A stretch of DNA of 64,000 nt. Origin: Arthrobacter sp. Hiyo8. Its GTDB lineage: Bacteria > Actinomycetota > Actinomycetes > Actinomycetales > Micrococcaceae. Position numbers and translations under genes: made by a program. This document shows, one piece after another, positions 30,897-38,934 of this stretch. The first letter of the stretch is position 1. The number at the start of each line of letters is the position of its first letter. The stretch lies in NCBI GenBank assembly GCA_001549895.1, contig AP014719.1:1674001-1738000 (forward strand). The letters are read 5' to 3'. The notes beneath the pieces were generated by a model that ran no database searches, was not told the origin of the DNA, and saw nothing but the letters and a program-made list of their open reading frames with translations.

Positions 30897-31288
30897 CAGG
30901 ATTTTCCTATCTCAAGCGCTGCCTGGTACGTCTCACGGGCCCGGTCCACCACTTGGGCGTTGGCCTGGTAGCCGCGTTGCGCCACAATCAGGGCACCCAT
31001 CTGTTCGGCGAGGTCGATGTCCGGGTAACGGACATAGCCTTGGGCATCGGCAAGCGGATGGTCCGGTTGATACACGAGCCTGCCGGTCGCACTGCCTTGC
31101 GGAGTGCTCTTGACGTACACGCCGGTTCCATCGCTGCCCTCGGCGGCTTCGATGTAGCGGGCTTGGAACGCCTTGCCGCTGGTGCGGGTGGCGGTATTAA
31201 TGTTGGCCAGGTTGTCCGAGACTGCATCGAGCCATTTGCGGTGGACAGTCAGGGCGGAGCCGGCAATCCCGATCGCGTCGAAAGTCAT
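30896..31288 (-). CDS. flgC: flagellar basal-body rod protein FlgC
   Basis: Proximal rod protein, 130 residues, intact. The N-terminal signature is IGIAGSALTVHRKWLDAVSD followed by NLANINTATRTSGKAFQARY. The C-terminal conserved helix is DIDLAEQMGALIVAQRGYQA followed by NAQVVDRARETYQAALEIGK. Unusually the second residue region has VHRKWLDAVSDN in place of the more common VQRLRMDVISNN, but the pattern is intact. Second gene of the flgB operon; 1-bp overlap with flgB. Confidence 0.95.
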   Translation of the reverse strand: MTFDAIGIAGSALTVHRKWLDAVSDNLANINTATRTSGKAFQARYIEAAEGSDGTGVYVKSTPQGSATGRLVYQPDHPLADAQGYVRYPDIDLAEQMGALIVAQRGYQANAQVVDRARETYQAALEIGKS

Positions 31289-31629
31289 CAGCTGGTCCTC
31301 AGGGCCGTGCGTAGGGCGGTGAATTGTTCGCCGATGGCACGGGAGGCGAACTGGTAGCGCAGGACGGTGTCTACGTTCGAGAGGGTTTCGGTGTCCAGGT
31401 TGACGTTGTTGCCGTTGAGCTGGGTGGGTTCCTGGGACGTAGTGACGGAAGCCGTGGCCTGCCCGTCTCCGGCGCTCACCGAGGCCGCAAGCGCGTCTTC
31501 GAACTGGACCCTTTTGGCGTGGTAGTTCGGTGTGTTGACGTTGGCGATGTTGTTGGCGATGGTGCGCTGGCGCAATGAGAGCCCGTCGAGGGCGCTACCA
31601 AGGGCAACAGAAGTCACTGACTCGAACAC
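31288..31629 (-). CDS. flgB: flagellar basal-body rod protein FlgB
   Basis: First gene of the long minus-strand operon; proximal rod subunit of 113 residues, intact. The signature is ALDGLSLRQRTIANNIANVN followed by TPNYHAKRVQFEDAL. The C-terminal helix is NVDTVLRYQFASRAIGEQFT and ALRTALRTS. A sigma-28-type promoter candidate lies 76 bp upstream of the start (31705-31731). Confidence 0.95.
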   Translation of the reverse strand: MFESVTSVALGSALDGLSLRQRTIANNIANVNTPNYHAKRVQFEDALAASVSAGDGQATASVTTSQEPTQLNGNNVNLDTETLSNVDTVLRYQFASRAIGEQFTALRTALRTS

Positions 31630-31704
31630 GACGGCCTACCTTCGCGAATAGTATGAAGAGGCCGATCCGTGGCCGTGCATCGAGCAATCCCTGCTCAACT
31701 TCCA

Positions 31705-31731
31705 CCATCGGCAAGCATGTGGCATCCGTTA
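31705..31731 (-). promoter_or_regulatory. sigma-28-type promoter upstream of flgB
   Basis: On the minus strand TAAC (31731-31728), 15 bp, then GCCGATGG (31712-31705). The known consensus for sigma-D/FliA/WhiG-type factors is TAAA-N15/16-GCCGATAA. It matches the two other promoter candidates in this flagellar locus. Confidence 0.7.
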
Positions 31732-31763
31732 GCCGATGAGCGATTGTTTTCAATACTTTCTCT

Positions 31764-32060
31764 TCAGCCCTGCACATCCAGGAACAGCGGGCGCGCGGAA
31801 CTTTGGCTGTCCGGGACCGTGCTGAGCGCGTCCAAGTGGGCGAGGGCGTCGTTGCGGACCTTGCCGAGCATCGCCATCGACTCCAACTGCGCGTCCAGTA
31901 TCCGGCGTGCTGTGTCCGCCAGCTCCTCAGGCAGCGGCCCGGCCTCGTCCGCGGCGGGCGGATTCCATGCCTCGGGCTCGCCGCCGGAGACGGCCAAGGC
32001 GATGTCCGCTTCAAGCCGGTCCAGGATTCCGGACCATGCCTGCACAGGATCAGCCGACAC
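31764..32060 (-). CDS. small FliT-like flagellar protein
   Basis: A 98-residue helical protein that I read from a GTG at 32060, since this overlaps the end of fliS by 11 bp; the next ATG upstream lies deep inside fliS. It reads VSADPVQAWSGILDRLEADI, then EELADTARRILDAQLESMAM and KVRNDALAHLDALSTVPDSQ. The size, helical make-up and position after fliD-fliS resemble FliT, the FliD chaperone, but I see no diagnostic motif. A more cautious name is fliD-operon protein of unknown function. It is intact. Confidence 0.6.
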   Translation of the reverse strand: MSADPVQAWSGILDRLEADIALAVSGGEPEAWNPPAADEAGPLPEELADTARRILDAQLESMAMLGKVRNDALAHLDALSTVPDSQSSARPLFLDVQG

Positions 32061-32490
32061 CGAGTGTGCCGTTCGTCCGTGCCGTCCCGGATACCGTCGC
32101 CTGGACAGGCAGCTGCGAAGCGGCGTCGTGCCAGCCTTGCCGGAGCGGTTCCAGGAGCACAATGCATTCTTTGGTCCGGTTGACGTCGCGGTAGATGTTT
32201 GCGCCGATCATCGCTTCCATCGCGTAATGGTAGATGCTCAGCAGTCCGGATGCCCCGTCCCACACATCGGTCTTCAGGGTGGAGGACAGCTCGGTGACGA
32301 TCGACTGGGCATGCAACAGGTTCTCGCTTGCCACACCCCAGTTGGCATTCTCCTGGGCGAACTGGGCGCGGTTCAGGTCCAGGAGCAGCCGGTCATAAAG
32401 CATCGTGAGGAGCCTGGCCGGCGGAGCCGACAGGACGGCGTCGTCGTTGTACCGGGAAAGCTGGCTGGCGCGGAGGGCTGTGGAGGTCAT
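32050..32490 (-). CDS. fliS: flagellin chaperone FliS
   Basis: Export chaperone that keeps flagellin unfolded; 146 residues, intact. The family motifs are RYNDDAVLSAPPARLLTMLY followed by DRLLLDLNRAQFAQENANWG, HAQSIVTELSSTLKTDVWDG, and LLSIYHYAMEAMIGANIYRD. It begins 13 bp after fliD and is followed by an overlapping small gene, so fliD-fliS-fliT-like form one unit downstream of the flagellin gene. Confidence 0.94.
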   Translation of the reverse strand: MTSTALRASQLSRYNDDAVLSAPPARLLTMLYDRLLLDLNRAQFAQENANWGVASENLLHAQSIVTELSSTLKTDVWDGASGLLSIYHYAMEAMIGANIYRDVNRTKECIVLLEPLRQGWHDAASQLPVQATVSGTARTNGTLGVG

Positions 32491-32502
32491 GCGTTACGCT
32501 CC

Positions 32503-33881
32503 TTACTTCGTCGAGCTTGAGAGGCCGGCAATCTGGCCGGTGAGCCATGATTGCTGGGCGTTGAGTTGGCCGAGGGCAACTTCCATGGCGTTGTACGTCG
32601 TTTGCAGGGTCTGCCGCCTGGAGGCCAAACGCTGGTCCCAGTCGGAGATCTGGCTCCCGAGGTCGGTCACTTCGGATTGTTGCCCCTTGATCAGGGCGGT
32701 TACCGAACCACTGAACGGATCGGTAGCGCTGGTTGCTGCGTCGGACACGCGGGATGCAATGGTCTGGAGCGCTGCCTGCGTCCCGGCGGGATCCGAAGCC
32801 AAGGACGATTGGAGCTTGGCCGCGTCAAACGTGAAGTTTCCATCCCTGGTGACGTTGATTCCGTATTCGGAGGGAGACTTCCCGTTCACGGGCATGGACA
32901 CGGCGGAGAAGACTTGGTCGTTGACCGAGCGGACGCCGCTGTTGCCGCTGAAGATGCCGCCACTGGCCGCGGAGGCGCCGTTGGCGTCGGTCGTCTGGGT
33001 CACGGCGCTGTAAATGGAGACGAAGCCGAGGACGTCATTGACGGCGTTCACCAGATCCCCGGCCTTTTTGGTGATGCCTGCGGAGTCACTGGCAATGTTC
33101 ACGGTCACCGGTCCGGCAGTGACGGCGGAGGCCGCCACTGACACACCGGGAAGCAAATCAGTGAAGGTGTTGGTTCCGGACGTGATTGTCTGCGCTGCCG
33201 GAGTCCCCGCATACAGCGTCGCTTTGGCATCCTGGGCGGCCTTGACGACGGCGGCGGAGGGGTCAGCCATCAGGTCGGTCGCGGTGCCCGCGCTCACTTG
33301 CGCTGCCGTGCCCTGGTAGACGCTGTACGCTCCAGCCGCACCTGAAGTGGCCGCGGTCAGTTGAAGGCGATAGGTTCCGTTGCCTGCCGGGACCTTTACG
33401 GCCCGGCCGGGCCGGACGCCGCGTTGATCGCCGTCACGACGTCGTCAAGGGAGGTGCTTGCAGGCGTGATTTCAGTCTGTTTTCCCGTGGAGTCGACGAG
33501 CGTCAGGTGTGCCGGTGCACCCGAGCCGTCGGTGGGCCAGTTGCTCATGGCCGCGGTGACGTCCACTTGGCTCTGGGCCAGCTGGGTGACGGTGACGTCG
33601 ATTGAGCCCGCGGTCGCGGAGGTGGTCGCCGTCGCAGTGATCGACGGAGAAGTCGTGGTGGCGCTAAACAGGTTCAAGGCGTTCACGGCCGAGTCGCCGC
33701 TTGCGAGGTCTTTCAGTGACGACAGCTTCGAGTTCAGCGATTGAAGCGTCGAAATCATTGTCTGGTCCGACGCAAGCTTCGTCTTCAGAAGTGTCTGCGG
33801 TTGTGCTTCCACCGCCATGAGCGAATCAATGATGGAGGTGGTGTTCAAGCCGCTGGCGAGGCCGTCGATCGAGCTTGCCAC
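32503..33881 (-). CDS. fliD: flagellar filament cap protein FliD (one frameshift)
   Basis: Filament cap (hook-associated protein 2), about 460 residues. The N-terminal domain is ASSIDGLASGLNTTSIIDSL followed by MAVEAQPQTLLKTKLASDQT. The C-terminal domain is LIKGQQSEVTDLGSQISDWD followed by RLASRRQTLQTTYNAMEVAL and NAQQSWLTGQIAGLSSSTK. The middle has the variable domain D2-D3 (Thr/Ala-rich). One frame change near 33405. It starts 45 bp after the hairpin that follows fliC, and no sigma-28-type promoter is evident in the 116-bp gap, so it may depend on read-through. Confidence 0.93.
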
Positions 33882-33925
33882 GTTTGGTCCTTCCGGATGT
33901 GTTGGTTACGTCGGCGGGTCCGGAG

Positions 33926-33970
33926 GCGAATGGCGGCCAGGGGTGTGTTCCCGTCCTGGCCGCCATTCGC
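33926..33970 (-). terminator. strong hairpin after fliC
   Basis: GCGAATGGCGGCCAGG at 33926-33941 is perfectly complementary to CCTGGCCGCCATTCGC at 33955-33970, a 16-bp stem with a 13-nt loop. It starts 27 bp past the fliC stop and lacks a U-run. It may trim or end the fliC transcript while letting some through to fliD. Confidence 0.75.
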
Positions 33971-33997
33971 TGATTACCGGTCAGCTACCGGAAGGTC

Positions 33998-34864
33998 TTA
34001 GCGCAGGAGCGAGAGAACGCCCTGGCCGGACTGGTTGGCCTGGGCAAGCATTGCGGTGCCGGCCTGGGACATGATGTTGGCCTTGGTGTACTTGACCATT
34101 TCCGAAGCCATGTCCGTGTCCGTGATGCGGGACTCGGCTGCCTGCAGGTTTTCGCCGGAGACCTGGAGGGTCTTCGTGGCGTGCTCCAGACGGTTCTGGG
34201 TTGCACCCAGGTCAGCGCGCTGAGCCGAAACTGCCGCGATGGCCGTGTCAACGGCAGCAATGGTCAGCTGGGCGTTGGCGCTCGTGTCCACCTTGAAGCC
34301 TGCAGCACCCGCTGCGCCGGAGAGGCCGGTAGCGCCGGTTCCGACGGCGGTTGCAACGTCGCCGAGGTTGATGGCGATCTTGTCGTTCGCGCTGCCGCCG
34401 GTGCCGACCTGGATGTTCAGGGATGCGCCGCTGTTTCCAGCCGCGCCCTTGAGCAGATCGATGCCGTTGAACTGAGTGGACTGCGTGAGGCGGTCCAGTT
34501 CCTTGCCGAGCGAGTCGCCTTCACCCTTGATCGCCGCACGGGAAGCAGTGTTGTTGGTGTCGTTCGAGCCCTGGACAGCGAGGTCACGCATGCGCTGGAG
34601 GATCGAGTGGACTTCGGTCAGTGCACCTTCAGTGGTCTGGATGACCGAGATGCCGTCCTGGGCGTTGCGGGCGGCGACTGCCGAGCCGCTGACCTGGGAC
34701 TTGAGGCCTTCCGAAATTGCCAGGCCTGCTGCGTCGTCAGCAGCACGGTTGATGCGCAGGCCGCTGGAAAGCTTCTCCATCGACTTGGACACGTCGTTCT
34801 GCGTGCGGTTGAGGTTGCCGTAAGCGTTGTTCGCCATCAGGTTTGTGTTGATTGCCATGCCCAT
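33998..34864 (-). CDS. fliC: flagellin
   Basis: Filament subunit of 288 residues, intact. The N-terminal D0/D1 domain is INTNLMANNAYGNLNRTQND followed by KLSSGLRINRAADDAAGLAI. The C-terminal D1/D0 domain is TDMASEMVKYTKANIMSQAG followed by TAMLAQANQSGQGVLSLLR. The central domain is short (about 80 residues), so the surface part is minimal. ATG 34864 is chosen because GGAGGA lies 9 bp before it; a second ATG follows two codons later. The promoter at 34929-34956 has the sigma-28 form. Divergent from flgN-flgK-flgL. Confidence 0.95.
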   Translation of the reverse strand: MGMAINTNLMANNAYGNLNRTQNDVSKSMEKLSSGLRINRAADDAAGLAISEGLKSQVSGSAVAARNAQDGISVIQTTEGALTEVHSILQRMRDLAVQGSNDTNNTASRAAIKGEGDSLGKELDRLTQSTQFNGIDLLKGAAGNSGASLNIQVGTGGSANDKIAINLGDVATAVGTGATGLSGAAGAAGFKVDTSANAQLTIAAVDTAIAAVSAQRADLGATQNRLEHATKTLQVSGENLQAAESRITDTDMASEMVKYTKANIMSQAGTAMLAQANQSGQGVLSLLR

Positions 34865-34928
34865 GATGTATTCCTCCATGATTGGGTCTGCTGGTACTCC
34901 CAGGCCGTCCGTGGCCTGTCACTTCTGG

Positions 34929-34956
34929 TTATCGGAACGGCGGTCCCCTTTGGTTA
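34929..34956 (-). promoter_or_regulatory. sigma-28-type promoter upstream of fliC
   Basis: On the minus strand TAAC (34956-34953), 16 bp, then TCCGATAA (34936-34929), 65 bp before the fliC start. It closely follows the FliA/WhiG-class consensus TAAA-N15/16-GCCGATAA. The rest of the gap 34865-35164 shows the plus-strand promoter below and nothing else that I recognise. Confidence 0.72.
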
Positions 34957-35049
34957 GCAAAACGCCGCAGGAAAATTTGTTACAGGCCTCAAGATCCGCC
35001 GCGCGTCACTTGACTGGACAAAGCGAATAAATCATGCATAAACAACGCC

Positions 35050-35076
35050 TAACGCATGGGCCGCGTCGGCCGATAG
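35050..35076 (+). promoter_or_regulatory. sigma-28-type promoter upstream of flgN
   Basis: TAAC (35050-35053), 15 bp, then GCCGATAG (35069-35076), on the plus strand and divergent from the fliC promoter. It lies 89 bp before the flgN start and would drive flgN-flgK-flgL-fliW. Confidence 0.72.
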
Positions 35077-35164
35077 TTGTTTTCAGCGCGGCGAGGGCAC
35101 AGGGGAAGTGCTTTCCCGCGGCAACGCACCCGAAAATCCAACCCGGAACTGGAGTTGACCCGAC

Positions 35165-35664
35165 ATGGCCATCCATGAACTGTCGGCCCTGCTGTGGCGA
35201 GAACGTGAGCTACTGGATCTGCTGACATTCAAGCTGGAGGAAGAGCAACTGCTCCTCACGGCGGGCAAATCCCGCTGGTTGCCGCATGGCACCCGGGAAG
35301 TGGAGCAGGTCCTGGGGCACCTGTCCAAGGCCGGGCTCGCAAGGGCGGTGGAAGTGGCGGCGGTGGCAGAGCAATGGGGGTTGCCTGCCGAGTCTTCACT
35401 GGGCGAGCTGGTCACAGCGGCCCGGAAGAGGCCTGGGCTGATGTCCTGTCCTCGCACCTGAACGCGATGCAGCAGCAAACCGCCACCATCAAGGAGCTGC
35501 GTGATTCGAACGAGCAGTTCCTTCGCGCTGCCGTCCGTTCTACCCAGGAAACCATGGCGGATCTGAAGCCGGCAGCCGGGACCTACGACTCCCATGGGCG
35601 GACCGGTTCCCAAAGCAGGGCAGCGGACTCAACCCCGTCCCGCCTTTTCGACCAGCAATTCTGA
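35165..35664 (+). CDS. flgN: flagellar chaperone FlgN (one frameshift)
   Basis: Export chaperone for the hook-junction proteins FlgK and FlgL; about 165 residues. It is helical, starting AIHELSALLWRERELLDLLT followed by FKLEEEQLLLTAGKSRWLPH. The second half, after a frame change near 35425, is VLSSHLNAMQQQTATIKELR and FLRAAVRSTQETMADLKPAA. The length and amphipathic helix pattern match FlgN. It precedes flgK by 66 bp, the usual place for this gene. Confidence 0.87.
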
Positions 35665-35730
35665 CCTGAACACGGCGGACAAGCAAAGGCCGGACCATCT
35701 CAAGGCCCGGATCACCCAAAGGACACAGCA

Positions 35731-37164
35731 GTGAGCACATTCGGCGGACTCAATACGGCCTACCTGGGCCTCACCGCGGCGCAGCAGGGCATCAACGTTG
35801 CCGGACAGAACATCGCCAACGCCGGCACTGACGGGTACACCAGGCAGCGGATCGAGCAATCCGCCGTCGGCGCACCCGCGCGCACGGGCCTCTTCGCAGC
35901 AGGCACACAGGCCGGTCAGGGCGTGTCCGTGGACGGGATCGCCCGCCTGGGCAACAGCTTCCTCGATGCCGGGGTGCGCTCCGGCGCGGCCCAGGCCGGT
36001 TACGCCGGCTATCGGTCCACCCAACTCCAGCAACTCGAAGGCTCCCTGAACGAGCCGGCCCGCCGGAATATCGACGGCGTTGCAGACCTTCTGGTCCTCG
36101 TGGCAGGGAGTCTCCAACCACCCGGGAGAAGCAGCCCCGGCCGGCGTGCTGCTGCAGGCCGGCACCACCGTTGCCAATGCAGTGTCGGCGGGCTACAAGG
36201 CCTTGGATTCACAGTGGACCCGGATTCGCGGAGAAGCCCAAAGCACTGTCGCCACCCTGAACGATGCCGCAGCCCAAGTGGCCGGCTTCAACGCGACGAT
36301 CCGTTCCGTTACGGCCTCGGGAGGATCCGCCAACGAGATCATCGATGCCCGAAACAAGGTAACTGAAACTATTGCTTCCTTGGCTGACGGAACTGTCCGG
36401 GACAACGCCGACGGCACGGTCGATGTCTTCGTGGGCGGCAACGCCATCGTCTCGGGTACGTCGCACCGCGAGCTCGCGCTGAGCGGCCAAACAAGCATGG
36501 GAGCGCTGGGCTCAGCGGTGCAGTCGGGGGACCAGTGCAGTTGGAATGGGCCGATCGCCCGGGTGTGGCGGTTCCCCTCGACGGCGGAAAGCTCGCCGGC
36601 GCTGTCTCACTTCTCGCACCGGCCGCGGGAGGCGCGGGAGGCGCCATCTCCGAGGCCGCTGCTTCCTACAACGCCTTCGCCACAAAACTCATGAACGATG
36701 TCAATGCCGTGCACCGCACCGGGCAGTCCACCACCGGCGCCTCAAACCTCGATTTCTTCGCGACCACCCCTGGTGCCCCGGCGGCCCTGTCCCTCAGCGT
36801 TATCCCGACGAGCTCCGCGGGAATCGCCACCGGCACTCCAGGTTCCGGTGCCCTTGACGGCAAAATCGCGGACGCAGTCGCCCAAATCGGCACCGGGCAG
36901 GGTTCCCCTGACGCGCTGTGGTCCGGAATCGTCACAGGGATCGGCACGGCGTCACAGTCGGCACAGCAGCACCAGCAGCTCGCCGACGCGGCGAGCACTG
37001 CCGCCGTCGGGCAGCGTTCCTCCGGTGCGTCCGTCAGCCTCGACGAGGAGAACATCAGCCTCCTGAGCAACCAGCACGCCTACCAAGCGGCGGCCCGAGC
37101 CATGACGGCCGTGGATGAAGCACTCGACGTCCTGATCAACCACACCGGATTGGTGGGAAGGTAA
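35731..37164 (+). CDS. flgK: flagellar hook-filament junction protein FlgK (two frameshifts)
   Basis: Hook-associated protein 1, about 478 residues. The N-terminal signature is STFGGLNTAYLGLTAAQQGI followed by NVAGQNIANAGTDGYTRQRI. The C-terminal helix is GASVSLDEENISLLSNQHAY followed by AAARAMTAVDEALDVLINHT, which ends LVGR. Middle part: LDSQWTRIRGEAQSTVATLN. Frame changes lie near 36100 and 36530. It starts with GTG/ATG reading STFGGLN just after AAGGACAC; flgL follows 3 bp later. Confidence 0.93.
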
Positions 37165-37167
37165 GCC

Positions 37168-38055
37168 ATGCTGAACCGTGTCACGAACCAAACAATGTCG
37201 GCGGCCGCACAACTGAACCTGCAGGCCGGGCAGGCAAAACTCGCTGCGCTGCAGGACAAGGCCAGCAACCTCAAAAACATCACCAGGCCCTCGGACGATC
37301 CCGCGGCCACGGCGAACCTGCTCGCTACGAAGAGCCAGCTCAGCGCCGCCGGACAGTATTCGAACAACATCAACGACGGCAATGGCTGGCTGACCACCGC
37401 CGATTCGGCCCTCGGCCAGGCCACCAACATTCTCAACCGGGTCCGAGACCTCACGGTCCAGGCTGCCAACGGTTCCCTGAACGGCAACGCGAAGGAGGCG
37501 ATCGCCGTCGAAATCGAAGGCCTCAACAAGGACCTTCTCGCCCAGGCAAACACGCAGTACCTGGGCCGGAACGTCTTCGCTGGAAGTTCCGATTCCGCCG
37601 GCGCGTTCAGCATCGCCACGCCACCGGTCTTCAACGGAACGCCAGGCAGCACAGTGGAACGACGGATTGACGCGACACAGACGGTGCGGGTAGACGCCGA
37701 CGGCGGTGCGATCTTCGGTGACGGCGCCGGCTCCGTCTTCGCTTTGGTGAGCAACGTCGTCGCCGATATCCGCTCCGGCGCGGATGTCAGCGGGCGTTTG
37801 ACGACGATCGGCGACAAGATCAAGTCGGTTGTCAACGGACGCGCGGACGTCGGTGCCAGGCAGACTAAGCTCATGCGCGCCCTGGACTCCGTCGACGGAC
37901 TAAAGGCCTCGCTGGACGCACAGCGCTCCGGAATTGAAGACGCAGACATCGGAAAGGTCGTCATGGACTTGAAGCTGCAGGAAACCAACTACCAGGTTGC
38001 CCTTGCGGTCACCGCCAAGACGCTCCAGCCCACGCTCATGGATTTCCTGAAGTGA
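37168..38055 (+). CDS. flgL: flagellar hook-filament junction protein FlgL
   Basis: Hook-associated protein 3, 295 residues, intact. Its N-terminus is LNRVTNQTMSAAAQLNLQAG followed by KLAALQDKASNLKNITRPSD, the flagellin-like N-domain with the PSDDP box. The C-terminus is GIEDADIGKVVMDLKLQETN followed by YQVALAVTAKTLQPTLMDFL. The order FlgN-FlgK-FlgL-FliW is that of many Gram-positive bacteria. Its stop overlaps the fliW GTG start (GTGA). Confidence 0.95.
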   Translation: MLNRVTNQTMSAAAQLNLQAGQAKLAALQDKASNLKNITRPSDDPAATANLLATKSQLSAAGQYSNNINDGNGWLTTADSALGQATNILNRVRDLTVQAANGSLNGNAKEAIAVEIEGLNKDLLAQANTQYLGRNVFAGSSDSAGAFSIATPPVFNGTPGSTVERRIDATQTVRVDADGGAIFGDGAGSVFALVSNVVADIRSGADVSGRLTTIGDKIKSVVNGRADVGARQTKLMRALDSVDGLKASLDAQRSGIEDADIGKVVMDLKLQETNYQVALAVTAKTLQPTLMDFLK

Positions 38056-38436
38056 GCACCGCACAGGCTTCCCGGGCGTTGAGCTTCACCGCGCCCATGC
38101 CGGGCTTGAAGCGTCTGACGGCTTCGCTTTGCGGGGAATCGACGGCGCCCCGGGCTCTACGCGATGGAGTCGGCGAGCCCGCGGATCCGGATGTTCCTGG
38201 CCGAGGCCGTGGTGTACGTTCCGGGCTACGAGCCCGCCATCCCCCGCTCGACACTGGACGACCTCGGCCTGGACCGGGCTGAGCTGGCAACCACGTTGGT
38301 GGTGGTCAACCCGAGCCCGGAGAAGACCACGGTAAATCTCGCGGCCCCGATCGTGCTGAACCCGGAAACCGGACGCTGCACGCAGCTTCTCCTCGATAGC
38401 AAGGAATACCCCCTCCGGGCCGAGCTGAGCGCCTAA
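38052..38436 (+). CDS. fliW: flagellar assembly factor FliW (two frameshifts)
   Basis: Cytoplasmic protein that binds flagellin and, in Bacillus, relieves CsrA repression. The protein starts at a GTG (STAQASRALSFTAPMPGL), then continues in other frames (FALRGIDGAPG, then LYAMESASPRIRMFLAEAVV and YVPGYEPAIPRSTLDDLGLD). The family-specific end is VVVNPSPEKTTVNLAAPIVL and NPETGRCTQLLLDSKEYPLR. Breaks are near 38100 and 38155. No csrA follows within the window. It overlaps flgL by 4 bp. Confidence 0.9.
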
Positions 38437-38452
38437 GCAGCACGCCTCCCCT

Positions 38453-38690
38453 GACGCTCGCTCACTTTTGGGCCCCTTCCGGCCGACGCTCGCTCAGATG
38501 ATCTGAGCGGGCGTCACCGCTTTTGGCCCATATGTGAGCGAGCGTCCCTTCTTGAGCCGCGGGGATCCCAGGATCGCGGGATCGCGGCTCGCTAAACCCG
38601 CTTGGCCTCCCCCGACGCTCGCTCACTTTTAGGCCGTTTCCGGCCGACGCTCGCTCACTTTTGGGCCGTTTCCGGCCGACGCTCGCTCAG
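38453..38690. repeat. array of GACGCTCGCTCA repeats, partly with 33-bp period
   Basis: Direct cores start at 38453, 38484, 38613, 38646 and 38679; inverted cores (TGAGCGNGCGTC) are at 38504 and 38535. The last three are 33 bp apart with a shared spacer (CTTTTGGGCCGTTTCCGGCC). Same core as the blocks at 7.3-7.6 kb. No gene is visible in 38437-38934 apart from the operator below. Confidence 0.9.
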
Positions 38691-38755
38691 AAGTTCCACT
38701 CCGACACAAAATTGTTTGGTCAAACCACTTGCGCCAGGGCTTCTCCCCGTCCATA

Positions 38756-38778
38756 CTAAATGAACGTCATTCATTTAG
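38756..38778. promoter_or_regulatory. inverted repeat CTAAATGAA-N5-TTCATTTAG, candidate operator
   Basis: Perfect 9-bp arms (38756-38764 and 38770-38778) around CGTCA, about 155 bp before the permease start in an otherwise GC-rich region. The length and AT-rich arms fit a TetR/AcrR- or MarR-type operator. No regulator gene is adjacent. Confidence 0.55.
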
Positions 38779-38934
38779 TGACTCCCGTCTCACCGGAAAA
38801 CAGCCATCATGATCTGCACCACCTACCCGGGCGCCCAACCTCCGCCGCCCGCCATCAGCTTCGATGACCCCACAGACGGCTTTCACTGCATCACCCAGCA
38901 ACAACCTTCGGCCCATCTAGAAAGAGCCAAGCAC

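Noticed and set aside
21803-38436. Flagellar genes as true pseudogenes
   Set aside because: The breaks are single-base and the conserved parts continue in the next frame, while overlaps and promoters are well kept. Sequencing error is more likely.
38453-38690. Possible CRISPR array
   Set aside because: The repeat core occurs in both orientations, the units are irregular (31-33 bp) and the spacers are conserved rather than unique. No cas genes are near.
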